NCBI GenBank assembly: GCA_023393655.1 | Contig: JAEWKP010000012.1 | Span: 1 to 20,338 of the forward strand | DNA: 20,338 nucleotides | DNA from: Pseudomonadota bacterium | GTDB lineage: Bacteria; Pseudomonadota; Alphaproteobacteria; Rhizobiales; Beijerinckiaceae | Reading direction: 5' to 3' | Shown here: positions 7,675-15,927 of the stretch, piece by piece | How positions within the stretch are numbered: the stretch's first letter is position 1 | Layout of the letters: every line of letters begins with the position of its first letter | The notes under the pieces: model-generated | The model's input: only the letters and a program-made list of their open reading frames with translations | Told to the model about the DNA's origin: nothing | Database searches by the model: none | Position numbers and translations under genes: made by a program

Positions 7675-7716
7675 GGATCATGCTCCTCGCGTCCAACCGA
7701 AACCGGTTAGACGCGA
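7675..7716. repeat. Imperfect palindrome downstream of msrA
   Basis: The 30-bp imperfect palindrome TCGCGTC-CAACCG-AAA-CCGGTT-AGACGCGA lies at 7687-7716, 15 bases after the msrA stop on the minus strand, next to GGATCATGCTC (7675-7685). On the minus strand the order is palindrome, then GAGCATGATCC. This GAGCATGATCC plus ACCGGTTT combination resembles, from memory, a widespread intergenic element of Hyphomicrobiales. It may end the msrBA transcript, though no T tract follows. Confidence 0.5.
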
Positions 7717-7731
7717 AGGGCCCTGGCTTCG

Positions 7732-8244
7732 TCAGGCTGCGGCGCCTGTCCTGCGCGGCAACACCCAGTCCGGGCGGATGAAATGGCAGGTATAGCCGTT
7801 CGGAATGCGCTCGAGGTAGTCCTGGTGCTCGGGCTCCGCCTCCCAGAAATCCCCGACCGGCTCGACTTCGGTGACGACCTTGCCCGGCCACAGTCCCGAG
7901 GCATCGACGTCCGCGATCGTATCGAGTGCAACAGCCTTCTGCTCATCGCCGCTGAAATAGATCGCCGAGCGGTAACTGGTGCCGCGGTCGTTGCCCTGGC
8001 GGTTGAGCGTGGTCGGGTCGTGGATCTGGAAGAAGAATTCGAGCAATCGGCGATAGCTGGTCTGCGAGGGATCGAAGGTGATCTCGATCGCCTCGGCATG
8101 GGTGCCGTGATGGCGGTAGGTCGCATTCGGCACGTCGCCGCCGGAGTAACCGACCCGGGTCGAAATCACGCCGGGCAGCTTGCGGATGAGATCCTGCATG
8201 CCCCAGAAGCAGCCCCCGGCGAGAACAGCGCGTTCGGTCGTCAT
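7732..8244 (-). CDS. msrA: Peptide-methionine (S)-S-oxide reductase
   Basis: MsrA repairs the S epimer of methionine sulfoxide in proteins and free methionine, with thioredoxin as reductant. The 170-residue product starts MTTERAVLAGGCFWG, with catalytic Cys12 in GCFWG; RVGYSGG and the EAIEITFDP stretch are also family signatures. A C-terminal Cys153 in YTCHFIRP can act as the resolving cysteine. The start at 8244 overlaps the msrB stop by one base (TGATG on the minus strand), so the two reductases are translationally coupled. The frame is open further upstream into msrB, but the family N-terminus and the overlap fix this start. There is no signal peptide, so it is cytoplasmic. Confidence 0.95.
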   Translation of the reverse strand: MTTERAVLAGGCFWGMQDLIRKLPGVISTRVGYSGGDVPNATYRHHGTHAEAIEITFDPSQTSYRRLLEFFFQIHDPTTLNRQGNDRGTSYRSAIYFSGDEQKAVALDTIADVDASGLWPGKVVTEVEPVGDFWEAEPEHQDYLERIPNGYTCHFIRPDWVLPRRTGAAA

Positions 8245-8690
8245 CAGATATCCTCCACCTGGTCGAGATAGTCTCTGTAACCCTGCTCGATCATTTCGTC
8301 GCGTGGCACGAAGCGCAGCGAGGCCGAGTTGATGCAGTAACGCAGGCCGCCGCGATCGCGGGGGCCGTCCGGGAAAACATGGCCGAGATGGCTGTCGCCA
8401 TGGGTTGAGCGCACTTCCGTACGGACCATGCCGTGGCTGTCGTCGCTCAACTCGTTCACGTTCGCCGGTTCGATCGGCTTGGTGAAGCTCGGCCATCCGC
8501 AGCCCGACTCGTATTTGTCGGACGATGCGAACAGCGGCTCACCCGAGACGATGTCGACATAGATGCCGGCTTCCTTGTTGTCGAGAAGTGCGCCGGTTCC
8601 AGGGCGCTCGGTCCCATTCTGCTGGGTGACCCGATATTCCTCGGGCGACAGCCTGGCGATTGCAGCTTCTGTCTTCCTGTAGGCGGCCAT
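8244..8690 (-). CDS. msrB: Peptide-methionine (R)-S-oxide reductase, zinc-free type
   Basis: MsrB reduces the R epimer of methionine sulfoxide and complements MsrA. ATG 8690 gives 148 residues and is preceded by a strong AAGGAGAG ribosome binding site; an upstream in-frame ATG at 8753 has no such site. Key residues are Cys119 in RYCINSASLRF (catalytic) and Cys64 in ESGCGWPSF (likely resolving), with the conserved HLGHVFPDGP before the catalytic region. The two CxxC pairs that bind zinc in E. coli MsrB are absent: the matching stretches read YVDIVSG and STHGDS. It is the first gene of the msrBA unit. Confidence 0.95.
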   Translation of the reverse strand: MAAYRKTEAAIARLSPEEYRVTQQNGTERPGTGALLDNKEAGIYVDIVSGEPLFASSDKYESGCGWPSFTKPIEPANVNELSDDSHGMVRTEVRSTHGDSHLGHVFPDGPRDRGGLRYCINSASLRFVPRDEMIEQGYRDYLDQVEDI

Positions 8691-8863
8691 GGATCTCTCC
8701 TTCGAACTCACGTCCCAGGACATGGGTATTCGTTCCGAAGCTGTCCAATGCACTGCGCGTATAATGTCGATGCTGCCGCCTGCGCACCCGCGAAGGTCAT
8801 GGCCAAGGCATAACGCCCGAGCAGCAAGCGAAGCCGCCTGCCGCCGCTGGACGGGGACGGTCT
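8691..8863. other. Gap between udh and msrB
   Basis: This 173-base non-coding stretch holds the 3' end region of udh and the leader of msrB. Apart from the msrB ribosome binding site at its left edge I see no strong promoter pair on the minus strand and no hairpin terminator. Confidence 0.4.
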
Positions 8864-9679
8864 TCAGCCTGTCGCTTCGTCATCCGGATGCGGCATTTCG
8901 CAGAACTTGCCGCCGAGATAGCGCCCCGCGGGCGATAGCGGGTCGAGTGCCGGGGAATTGGATTCGACCTTGGCCCGGAACGGCTCCGAATTGTCCTGCG
9001 GGCGATAACCGAGATGGCCGGCGCCGCTGTTGTCCACCGCCTTCACGCTGTTGTCGGAGGTGCCGAAGGCGATCGTGTGCCCGACATAGGGCGCGCTCAG
9101 CGCCGCCGTGACGAGGCGCACGCAATCGGCGAAGGACAGATAGGACCAGAGCATCCGGCGATCGGCCGGCTCCGGGAAGGACGAGAAGATGCGCAGGCAC
9201 GCCGTCTCGATGCCGTGCTTGTCCCAGTAGAGCCGGCTGAGGCTCTCCACGAAGGTCTTGCCGACCCCATAGAGACAATCGGGGCGGACCGGCGCATCGA
9301 CCGATATATGCGCCCCGATCTCGTGGAAGCCGATCGCGTGGACGGACGAGGCGTAGACGATGCGCCTGACCCGGTGTTTCCGCGCGCCCTCGTAAATGTG
9401 ATAGGAGCCGCGGATACTGGAATCGAGGATCACCTGCCATTCGCGCTCGGTCGGCGCACCGCCGAAATGCACGATGGCATCGCACCCTTCCGTCGCGGCG
9501 ATCGTCGCCTCCATGTCGGCAAGGTCGAAGATCGCCTCCTCCTCATGGGCGGCCAGCGGGCCGAGCGGCTCGCGATCGGCGAGGCGGATCACCTTTGCGA
9601 GCGGGGCAAGGCCGGCACGAAGCTGCGAGCCGAGACGCCCGGCCGCGCCGGTGATCAGGATGCGGTTGTAGTGCGGCAT
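8864..9679 (-). CDS. udh: NAD-dependent uronate dehydrogenase (extended SDR)
   Basis: Uronate dehydrogenase oxidises D-galacturonate or D-glucuronate at C1 to the aldarolactone, the first step of the oxidative uronate route. The 271-residue protein is close in length to the Agrobacterium enzyme (about 265). Visible features are the NAD-binding TGAAGRLG (residues 10-17), the Ser111/Ser112 in YASSVHAIG, and the YGVGK motif with Tyr137 and Lys141. The segment DNSGAGHLGYRPQDNSEPFR resembles the enzyme's characteristic C-terminal region. It is cytoplasmic. It lies between hyuB (141 bases upstream) and msrB on the minus strand. Its function fits the kdu operon at the other end of the window, although the two are not adjacent. 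Another NAD-dependent epimerase of this group is the alternative. Confidence 0.8.
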   Translation of the reverse strand: MPHYNRILITGAAGRLGSQLRAGLAPLAKVIRLADREPLGPLAAHEEEAIFDLADMEATIAATEGCDAIVHFGGAPTEREWQVILDSSIRGSYHIYEGARKHRVRRIVYASSVHAIGFHEIGAHISVDAPVRPDCLYGVGKTFVESLSRLYWDKHGIETACLRIFSSFPEPADRRMLWSYLSFADCVRLVTAALSAPYVGHTIAFGTSDNSVKAVDNSGAGHLGYRPQDNSEPFRAKVESNSPALDPLSPAGRYLGGKFCEMPHPDDEATG

Positions 9680-9820
9680 GCTGTCCTCGCGTCTGGCGGT
9701 CCCGTCGTGCCAATGCGACCAGGTTCTGGCTATCCGGGCCGAAGGCCGCAGTGAGGCATCGACAGGCGATCGCTGACAAGCCGCGACGCTGTGCAGGCCG
9801 TCATGCCGCTGCCTTGGCTG

Positions 9821-11530
9821 CTAGCGGGGCAGTTCACCGCGCCGGGACGTGGCCAGCACGTCGGCCACTCGCTCCTCGGACAGGCCGTAATCGGCGCGGG
9901 CCGCTTCGGCCGAGACATAGCCCAGGGCGAGGTCGCGCTCCACGCTGCTTGCGGCCCGGTCGGCGGACGCGCCATAGCCTGCCCCGCCCGGGAAGGCCAT
10001 GACGACCTTGCGGCCATGCGGCACGAACTGCTTGCCCTTGCCCTTCATCGCCGTGCCGTCATCGAGCGCAATCATCGTCGGCGCGCCACCGCCGCCCCCA
10101 CGCCGACCGCGGGCGGGATGATTGACGCGGTCGAACATCGCCTGGATGTCGAACTCGTAACCCTCCCAGGCGCCGACCTCCATGTGCTGGCCAAGGCCGC
10201 CGCGATGCTGGCCCTTGCCGCCGGAATCGGGCCGGAGCTCCTTGCGCCAGACGATGACCGGGCCGACCTGCTCGGTCGCCTCGACCGGCATCGTCATGAC
10301 GCCGGAGGGGAAGGCGGTGGCGTTCATGCCGTCGAGCGCGGGCCGTGCGCCCGAGCCGCCCGAATTGAAGGTCAGCACTTCGGCGCGCACGGGATCGGCC
10401 GGCCAGGGGCCGTCGCTGCGCGGCCTGAGCGAGACCTGGAAATTGCACAGGCTGCCGGCGCCTTCGGCCGGAACGAGGCCGGGCAGGAGCTTGTCGAGCG
10501 CATCGTAGATCGTGTCCGGCACCATGTGGCCGATGATGTGGCGCAGCGCGACCGGCGCCGGCCAGACAGCGTTGACGATGGTATGTTCCGGCGCGGTGAT
10601 GCGGAACGGCTCCAGCGAGGCCGCATTGTTCGGGATTTCCGGTGCGATCGCGCATTTCAGCGCGTAGCAGGTATAGGCCTTGGTATAGACCAGCGGCACG
10701 TTGATGCCGTTCTTGTCGACGCCGGAGGTGCCGGCCCAGTCGCAGAGCACCCCGTCCGGCTCGATCGAGATCTTCACCTTGAGGTCGATCGGCCGGCTGT
10801 AGCCGTCGATCCGCATATGGCCTTCGGCCTCGCCGCGCGGCAGCGCCGCGATCTTGTCCAGCGTCGCCTGGCGCGAATTGGTCAGGATGAAGTCGGAAAT
10901 GCCGGCAAGGTCGGCGAGCCTGAACTCGACCATCATGTCGACCAGCCGGCGATGGCCGATCTCGTTGCAGGTCGCCAGCGCATAGATGTCGCCGACGAGC
11001 TGGTCGGGCTCGCGGACATTGCCGCGGATGATCGTGACCAGTGTCTCGTTGACCGTGCCGCGATCGACGAATTTCATGATCGGGATATGCAGGCCTTCCT
11101 CGTAGACCGAGTTGGCATCGGCGCCGAAGCCGCGCCCGCCGATATCGACGATATGGGCGGTGCAGGCGAAGAAGCCGACATGGCGCCCCTTGTGGAAGGA
11201 CGGGCTGACGACCGTGATGTCGTGCAGGTGGCCGGTGCCTTCCCAGGGGTTGTTGGTGATGTAGACATCGCCCTCGGCGATGTTCTCGCGCCCGATCCGG
11301 CGGATGAAATGGGCGACGGCATCGGCCATGGCATTGACGTGGCCGGGCGTGCCGGTCACCGCCTGGGCCAGCATCTCGCCCTTCTCGTTATAGACGCCGG
11401 CCGAGAGGTCGCCGGCTTCGCGCACCGAGGTCGAGAAGGAGGTGCGGATCAGCGCCTGCGCCTGTTCCTCGACGACCGAGATCAGGCGGTTCCACATGAC
11501 CTGATAGGCGACCTTGGAGATCTCAGACAT
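9821..11530 (-). CDS. hyuB: Hydantoinase B/oxoprolinase family subunit
   Basis: The 569-residue product has the HyuB-family architecture throughout: an N-terminal EEQAQALIRTSFSTSVREAG-type segment, NNPWEGTGHLHDI, the GHRRLVDMMVEF region, and the C-terminal FPGGAGYG followed by DLALGYVSAEAARADYG. Together with the A subunit it forms an ATP-dependent amidohydrolase that opens cyclic amides such as N-methylhydantoin, 5-oxoproline or caprolactam; relatives also serve as carboxylase subunits. It is soluble and cytoplasmic. Its ATG at 11530 overlaps the end of hyuA by 8 bases. The family is secure; the substrate is not determined by the sequence, and the TRAP transporter across lysR is the best clue that it is an imported organic acid or cyclic amide. 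Confidence 0.92.
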   Translation of the reverse strand: MSEISKVAYQVMWNRLISVVEEQAQALIRTSFSTSVREAGDLSAGVYNEKGEMLAQAVTGTPGHVNAMADAVAHFIRRIGRENIAEGDVYITNNPWEGTGHLHDITVVSPSFHKGRHVGFFACTAHIVDIGGRGFGADANSVYEEGLHIPIMKFVDRGTVNETLVTIIRGNVREPDQLVGDIYALATCNEIGHRRLVDMMVEFRLADLAGISDFILTNSRQATLDKIAALPRGEAEGHMRIDGYSRPIDLKVKISIEPDGVLCDWAGTSGVDKNGINVPLVYTKAYTCYALKCAIAPEIPNNAASLEPFRITAPEHTIVNAVWPAPVALRHIIGHMVPDTIYDALDKLLPGLVPAEGAGSLCNFQVSLRPRSDGPWPADPVRAEVLTFNSGGSGARPALDGMNATAFPSGVMTMPVEATEQVGPVIVWRKELRPDSGGKGQHRGGLGQHMEVGAWEGYEFDIQAMFDRVNHPARGRRGGGGGAPTMIALDDGTAMKGKGKQFVPHGRKVVMAFPGGAGYGASADRAASSVERDLALGYVSAEAARADYGLSEERVADVLATSRRGELPR

Positions 11531-13649
11531 GGGCGGGCTCCTTGCGCGCAGCGACAGCGGCGGCGGGCGCGGCTTCGGTCAGGCGGATGTCGATGCAGCC
11601 GTCGTTCAGCGTTACGGCGAAACGGCTCGACGGCAGGACGATGGTGGTCTCGTCCTCGGTGACGATGCCGGGACCGTCGATCCGGCTGCCGGCGGGCAGG
11701 GCGGTACGGTCATGCGCCTCTGCCTGGACGCGGCGGCCGAGGCCGGCATCGAAGACCGAGCGGCTGCCTTGCGGCGGCGCGTCGCGCATCTGCGAGACCG
11801 GTGCGACGGGGGCGACGGCCTCCTGCGGCGTGTGGGCGTTGACCGACCAGACCGTGATCTCGGCGGCGAGCCCCTTCACCGTCCGGCCGAACAGGTTGGC
11901 GTATTCGTGCTCGAAGCGCTGGAGGATGACGGCCGGATCGGCGGCACGGGCCTCTTCCGGCGTCAGCGTGACCGGGATTTCCCAGCCCTGGCCGGCATAG
12001 CGCATGTAGATCTTGTATTCGGCCTGGATCGCGCCGGCCCAGCCGCAGGAGCGCACCACCCGCGTCGCTTCCTCCTCCATCTCGCCGAAGAGTTTCGTGA
12101 CGCGTGCGGTGTCGAACTGGGCGAGCCGCATGAACAGGGTGCGATTGGCCTCGAAGCTGAAGGGGGCCCGCAGGAAACCGATCGCCGAGCCGACGCCGGC
12201 GCCGGGCGGCACGAGGCAGCGGGCAATGCCAAGCTTCTCGCAGAGGCGGCCGGCATGGAGCGGCGCGGCACCGCCGAAGGCGATCATCGTATACTCGGAC
12301 AGGTCCTCGCCGTTCTCGACGGCATGGACGCGGGCGGCATTGGCCATGTTCTCGTCGACGACCTCGGCCACGCCCCAGGCGCTCTCCTCGGCCGCCATGC
12401 CGAGCTTGCCGCCGATTTCGGACGTCAACGCCGCGGCCGACTGGTCGGCGAAGAGCGGGATCGTGCCCGCCGCGAAATTATCCGGATCGATCTTGCCGAG
12501 GATGACGTCGGCATCGGTCACGGCCGGGCGCTTGCCGCCGCGGCCATAGCAGGCCGGGCCGGGCTCGGAGCCCGCGCTTTCCGGCCCGACGCGAATCTGC
12601 TTCATCGAGTCGACATGGGCGAGGCTGCCGCCGCCGGCCCCGATCTCGACCATGTCGATCACCGGGATCGAGATCGGCATCCCTGAGCCCTTCTTGAAGC
12701 GGTAGGTCCGGGCGACCTCGAAGACGCGGGCGGTCTTCGGCGTGTAGTTCTTGATCAGACAGATCTTGGCGGTGGTGCCCCCCATGTCGAAGGACAGAAC
12801 CTTCTTCAAGCCATGCCGCGCCGCGATGTCGGCGGCGAAGACGGCGCCGCCGGCCGGGCCGGATTCGACAAGGCGGACCGGGAATTCCGAGGCGCTCTCC
12901 AGCGAAATGATGCCGCCGCCCGAATGCATCAGGAAGATCGGGCAGGCGGCGCCCTCGGCTGCCAGCCGCCCCTTCAGCCGGACGAGATAGCTCTTCATCA
13001 GCGGCTTGATGAAAGCGTTGGCGATCGTCGTATTGAAGCGCTCGTATTCGCGCATCTGCGGCGAGACTTCCGAGGAAAGCGAGACCATCGCTCCCGGCAG
13101 GCGCTCAGTCAGCACCTCCTGGATCAGGCGTTCATGCGCGTCGTTCACATAGGAGTGCAGCAACCCAACCGCGACGCTCTCATAGCCCGCCTCGCGCAAT
13201 TCGTCGGCGAGCGCCTCGACGGCGGCGCGATCCAGCGGAATCAGGACCTTGCCGCGCGCATCCATGCGTTCCTTGACCGTGTAGCGGCGGTTGCGCGGCA
13301 GCAGCGGCTCCGGCAGCGTCAGGTTGAGGTCGTATTGCTCGAAGCGGCTTTCGGTGCGCATCTCGATGACGTCGCGGAAGCCTTCGGTGGTGATGAGGGC
13401 GGTCTTGGCGCCGCGCCGCTCGATCAGCGCATTGGTCGCCAGCGTCGTGCCATGGATGATCTGCCCGATCGTCGATGCCGCGATGCCGGCCTTCTCGCAG
13501 ACGCGGTGCATGCCTTCGATGATCGCATCTTCGGGTGCGGCATAGGTCGTCAGGACCTTGGTCGAGAACCGCTGTCCGTCCTGCTCCAGCACGACATCCG
13601 TGAAGGTTCCCCCGATATCGACGCCCAGGCGGGCCCCGAGAATGGACAT
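11523..13649 (-). CDS. hyuA: Hydantoinase A/oxoprolinase family subunit
   Basis: The 708-residue product is the ATP-handling subunit of a HyuAB-type enzyme. It opens with LGVDIGGTFTDVVL (from residue 8), the phosphate-binding motif of the actin-like ATPase fold, followed by HGTTLATNALIERRGAKTAL and FRDVIEMRTESR, typical of the family. A second ATPase-type motif SFDMGGTTAKICLI lies near the middle, and GPACYGRGG plus VTDADVILGKI follow. A ribosome binding site GGAGG (complement of 13660-13664) precedes the ATG. It is first in the hyuAB pair and overlaps hyuB by 8 bases. The 97-base gap to lysR holds an AT-rich island with inverted repeats that may be its promoter and operator. Confidence 0.92.
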   Translation of the reverse strand: MSILGARLGVDIGGTFTDVVLEQDGQRFSTKVLTTYAAPEDAIIEGMHRVCEKAGIAASTIGQIIHGTTLATNALIERRGAKTALITTEGFRDVIEMRTESRFEQYDLNLTLPEPLLPRNRRYTVKERMDARGKVLIPLDRAAVEALADELREAGYESVAVGLLHSYVNDAHERLIQEVLTERLPGAMVSLSSEVSPQMREYERFNTTIANAFIKPLMKSYLVRLKGRLAAEGAACPIFLMHSGGGIISLESASEFPVRLVESGPAGGAVFAADIAARHGLKKVLSFDMGGTTAKICLIKNYTPKTARVFEVARTYRFKKGSGMPISIPVIDMVEIGAGGGSLAHVDSMKQIRVGPESAGSEPGPACYGRGGKRPAVTDADVILGKIDPDNFAAGTIPLFADQSAAALTSEIGGKLGMAAEESAWGVAEVVDENMANAARVHAVENGEDLSEYTMIAFGGAAPLHAGRLCEKLGIARCLVPPGAGVGSAIGFLRAPFSFEANRTLFMRLAQFDTARVTKLFGEMEEEATRVVRSCGWAGAIQAEYKIYMRYAGQGWEIPVTLTPEEARAADPAVILQRFEHEYANLFGRTVKGLAAEITVWSVNAHTPQEAVAPVAPVSQMRDAPPQGSRSVFDAGLGRRVQAEAHDRTALPAGSRIDGPGIVTEDETTIVLPSSRFAVTLNDGCIDIRLTEAAPAAAVAARKEPAHV

Positions 13650-13705
13650 GGCTTACGCGCCTCCGTTGTCTGATGAGGCGAGGATGGAATGTGACGTCGA
13701 TGTCG

Positions 13706-13750
13706 TCGAATTATTATTATCTATGATATTTGATAAATGATCCTTATCAA
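13706..13750. promoter_or_regulatory. AT-rich island with inverted TTATC/GATAA half-sites upstream of hyuA
   Basis: In very GC-rich surroundings, about 45 bases are mostly A and T. They contain the perfect inverted repeat TTGATAA-N7-TTATCAA (13730-13750) and an overlapping TTATC-N10-GATAA (13717-13736), so three half-sites alternate in orientation. The site overlaps the lysR stop and lies 80-100 bases upstream of the hyuA start, a good place for a LysR-type activator site and promoter. A shorter relative, TATC-ATC-GATA, is at 14725-14735 beside the lysR start. No protein binding is shown by sequence alone. Confidence 0.45.
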
Positions 13751-14682
13751 TTCGATCCACGCTCCGCGAGTTCGGCAGGCTGTCGTGCATCGCCCTGATG
13801 ATGTCGCGCTGCCCGCTCGCTGGCGAGTTCAGCCGCCCGCTTGAGCAGAAAGCTGGCAGGGGTGTGGGCATAGGAGGCCGTGAAGATCAGAGCGCTGGGT
13901 TTCCATTCATAGGGAAACTCCACCAGCTCTCCGGTTTCGAGAAATTTTTCCACCAGCGTCCGTGACATCGGCGCGATCCCGAGGCCATCAAGGGTCATTT
14001 GCAGGCTGGCCGCGAGGCTGCTCGACGGCACGATCCGGACCGGTCTCTCCCAGTTGTCGCGGAAATGCGCCGAGAGCTCGACGAAATGCCGCGTGTTGCG
14101 TGCATGGGTCAGGATCGTATGCGACGCCATCGTCGCGAGATCGGCGCCGGTGAGCCCAAGCGTGGGCGAGGCCACCCAGAGATAGGGCACGGAGCCGAGA
14201 TCGACATTGGTGATGTTGAAGTTCGAGATCGGGCCGTTCAGCAGGCACAGGTCGAGCGATCGGGAAACCAGTTCCTCGCGCAGGTTGATCGTCAGGTCGA
14301 CCCTGAGCTCGACATCGACATTCGGAAAGACCTGCCTGAGGTCGAGCAGATAGTCGCGCAACCAGGTCTGGGCGATCAGTTCGGCGACACCGAGCCTGAG
14401 GATGCCGATCTGCTGGTCCGAACGGATCGATTGCTGCGAGAACTCTTCCGAGGCCTGCAGCACGCGCTCGGCCTGGCCGAGCAGCGAATGGCCGATCGGC
14501 GTCAGCGCGACCGAGCCGGAATCGCGATGGAACAGCCGGACGCCCAGAACGGATTCGAGCTGCGAGATGCGCACCGAGATATTGGGCTGGGTCGTGTTCA
14601 GCCGCTCGGCCGTCGCCCGGAAGCTGCCGAGCTTGGCCACCCAGACAAAGCTTTCGAGCTGTTTCAACGTCCAGTTCGGCAT
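13747..14682 (-). CDS. LysR-family transcriptional regulator
   Basis: This 311-residue regulator has the classic N-terminal winged helix-turn-helix (residues 1-60: LKQLESFVWVAKLGSFRATA, then TQPNISVRISQLE and LFHRDSGSVALTPIG) and a C-terminal effector-binding domain. LysR proteins act as tetramers and usually activate adjacent or divergent genes when a pathway metabolite binds. Here it is divergent from the TRAP transporter and directly upstream of hyuA on the same strand, so it probably controls both. The AT-rich inverted repeats at 13706-13750 and the small palindrome at 14725-14735 are candidate sites. GAGGG lies directly against the ATG, an unusually short spacing, but the family N-terminus supports this start. 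The effector is unknown. Confidence 0.92.
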   Translation of the reverse strand: MPNWTLKQLESFVWVAKLGSFRATAERLNTTQPNISVRISQLESVLGVRLFHRDSGSVALTPIGHSLLGQAERVLQASEEFSQQSIRSDQQIGILRLGVAELIAQTWLRDYLLDLRQVFPNVDVELRVDLTINLREELVSRSLDLCLLNGPISNFNITNVDLGSVPYLWVASPTLGLTGADLATMASHTILTHARNTRHFVELSAHFRDNWERPVRIVPSSSLAASLQMTLDGLGIAPMSRTLVEKFLETGELVEFPYEWKPSALIFTASYAHTPASFLLKRAAELASERAARHHQGDARQPAELAERGSN

Positions 14683-14724
14683 CCCTCACTTGCGGTGCGG
14701 CCGCGCGAGCAGAGAGCAGCGGCA

Positions 14725-14735
14725 TATCATCGATA
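14725..14735. promoter_or_regulatory. Small TATC-ATC-GATA palindrome in the lysR-TRAP divergent gap
   Basis: The 203-base gap between lysR and the TRAP binding-protein gene carries this short palindrome, followed by an A-rich stretch, 43 bases upstream of the lysR start. It shares GATAA/TATC half-sites with the island upstream of hyuA, which would fit one regulator acting on both sides. Short motifs of this size occur by chance, so support is weak. Confidence 0.25.
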
Positions 14736-14885
14736 AAGAAAATGCATCGCGTTAACACCAAAATTCAATTGGCTGCTATCGACGGAACGCGGTGGACTGT
14801 CCTTAGCCGTCGATCGGGCTTCGGCACGGTTCCGGCGCCAAACGCGCGCGGGTCTCTCCACAGCGCGACAAGAACGAGGGGAACC

Positions 14886-15872
14886 ATGAACCGCAGAGCT
14901 CTGATCGCATCCGCTGCCCTTGCCCTGAGCATCGGGCTTGCCGCTCCCGCCGCTGCCCAGACAAGCTGGACCATGGCCTCGGGCTATCCGGAAAGCAGCT
15001 TCTTCACCCAGAACATCCGGCAGATGATCAAGGAGATCGAGGAGAAGAGCGGCGGCAAGCTCAAGATCGATCTGCGCTCCAACGACAGCCTGATCAAGCT
15101 CGACGCGGTCAAGCGCGCCGTCCAGTCCGGCCAGATCCAGATCGGCGAGATCCGCCTCGGCGTCTACGGCAACGAAGGCGCGATGTACAATCTCGACAAT
15201 ATCCCTGGCGTCGCCACGACCTATGACCAGGCGACCAAGCTGACCGAGGCCCAGGCGCCGTTCTTCGACGCGCTGTTCAAGAAGAACGGCCTGCGCGCCA
15301 TCACCTATGTCGCCTGGCCGGGGCAGGGCTTCTACACCAAGGCCGAGCTGAAGGGCCTCGCCGACCTCAAGGGCCAGAAGCTGCGCATCTATTCCAAGCA
15401 GACCCAGATCATGGGCGAGAAGCTCGGGATGGAAGCGCTGATCCTGCCCTTCGCCGAAGTGCCGCAGGCCTTCTCGACCGGCATGATCCAGGCGCTCTGG
15501 ACCAGCGCCCAGACCGGAACGGACGTCCAGATCTGGGACTACGTCAAGCACTTCACCTATACCGGCACGATGCACAACAAGAACGCGATCCTCGTGAACG
15601 AGCGCGCCTTCCGCCAGCTCGACCCGGCGACGCAGAAGGTGGTGCTGGAGGCCGGCGAGGCTGCGACGAAGCGCGGCTGGGAACTCTCCAAGAAGGCCGG
15701 CGAGGAGCGCGAAGCTGTGCTGAAAAGCCATGGCGTCACGATCGCCCAGTCGCCGAAGGACGTCCTCGATGCCATCGAGGTCGCCGGCAAGGGCATGGTC
15801 GCCGACTGGCTCGGCACTGCGACGGCCGAGGAGAAGGCCGTCTACGAAACCTACCAGAAGAGCCTGAAGTAA
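14886..15872 (+). CDS. TRAP transporter substrate-binding protein, DctP family
   Basis: The 328-residue product is the periplasmic receptor of a tripartite ATP-independent importer for organic acids. The signal peptide covers residues 1-25 (MNRRALIASAALALSIGLAA with an AxA-Q cut near AAAQ). Family features include QIGEIRLGVYG, WPGQGFYTKAELKGLADLKG, and KLRIYSK with Arg167 at the position that usually binds the ligand carboxylate. ATG 14886 is preceded by GAGGGG and begins the signal peptide; an open stretch further upstream lies in the divergent gap. It starts the transporter operon and is divergent from lysR. The ligand may be the HyuAB substrate; this is inferred from position only. Confidence 0.92.
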   Translation: MNRRALIASAALALSIGLAAPAAAQTSWTMASGYPESSFFTQNIRQMIKEIEEKSGGKLKIDLRSNDSLIKLDAVKRAVQSGQIQIGEIRLGVYGNEGAMYNLDNIPGVATTYDQATKLTEAQAPFFDALFKKNGLRAITYVAWPGQGFYTKAELKGLADLKGQKLRIYSKQTQIMGEKLGMEALILPFAEVPQAFSTGMIQALWTSAQTGTDVQIWDYVKHFTYTGTMHNKNAILVNERAFRQLDPATQKVVLEAGEAATKRGWELSKKAGEEREAVLKSHGVTIAQSPKDVLDAIEVAGKGMVADWLGTATAEEKAVYETYQKSLK

Positions 15873-15927
15873 CCGGCTTCCGCACGCCACTCTTTCATGT
15901 TGACCATGGCCAGCGGGGTGACCGGTG

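Noticed and set aside
8760..8765. Perfect TATAAT on the plus strand
   Set aside because: No matching -35 box lies at the right distance and no plus-strand gene follows; the genes here are on the minus strand.
9791..11662. A 623-codon open frame on the plus strand opposite hyuB
   Set aside because: It mirrors hyuB in high-GC DNA, is rich in Arg, Ala, Gly and Asp without family motifs, and hyuB is clearly the coding strand.
13730..13750. FNR/FixK-type site (TTGAT-N4-ATCAA) at the inverted repeat
   Set aside because: The TTGA and TCAA halves are 13 bases apart rather than 6, so spacing does not fit that family.
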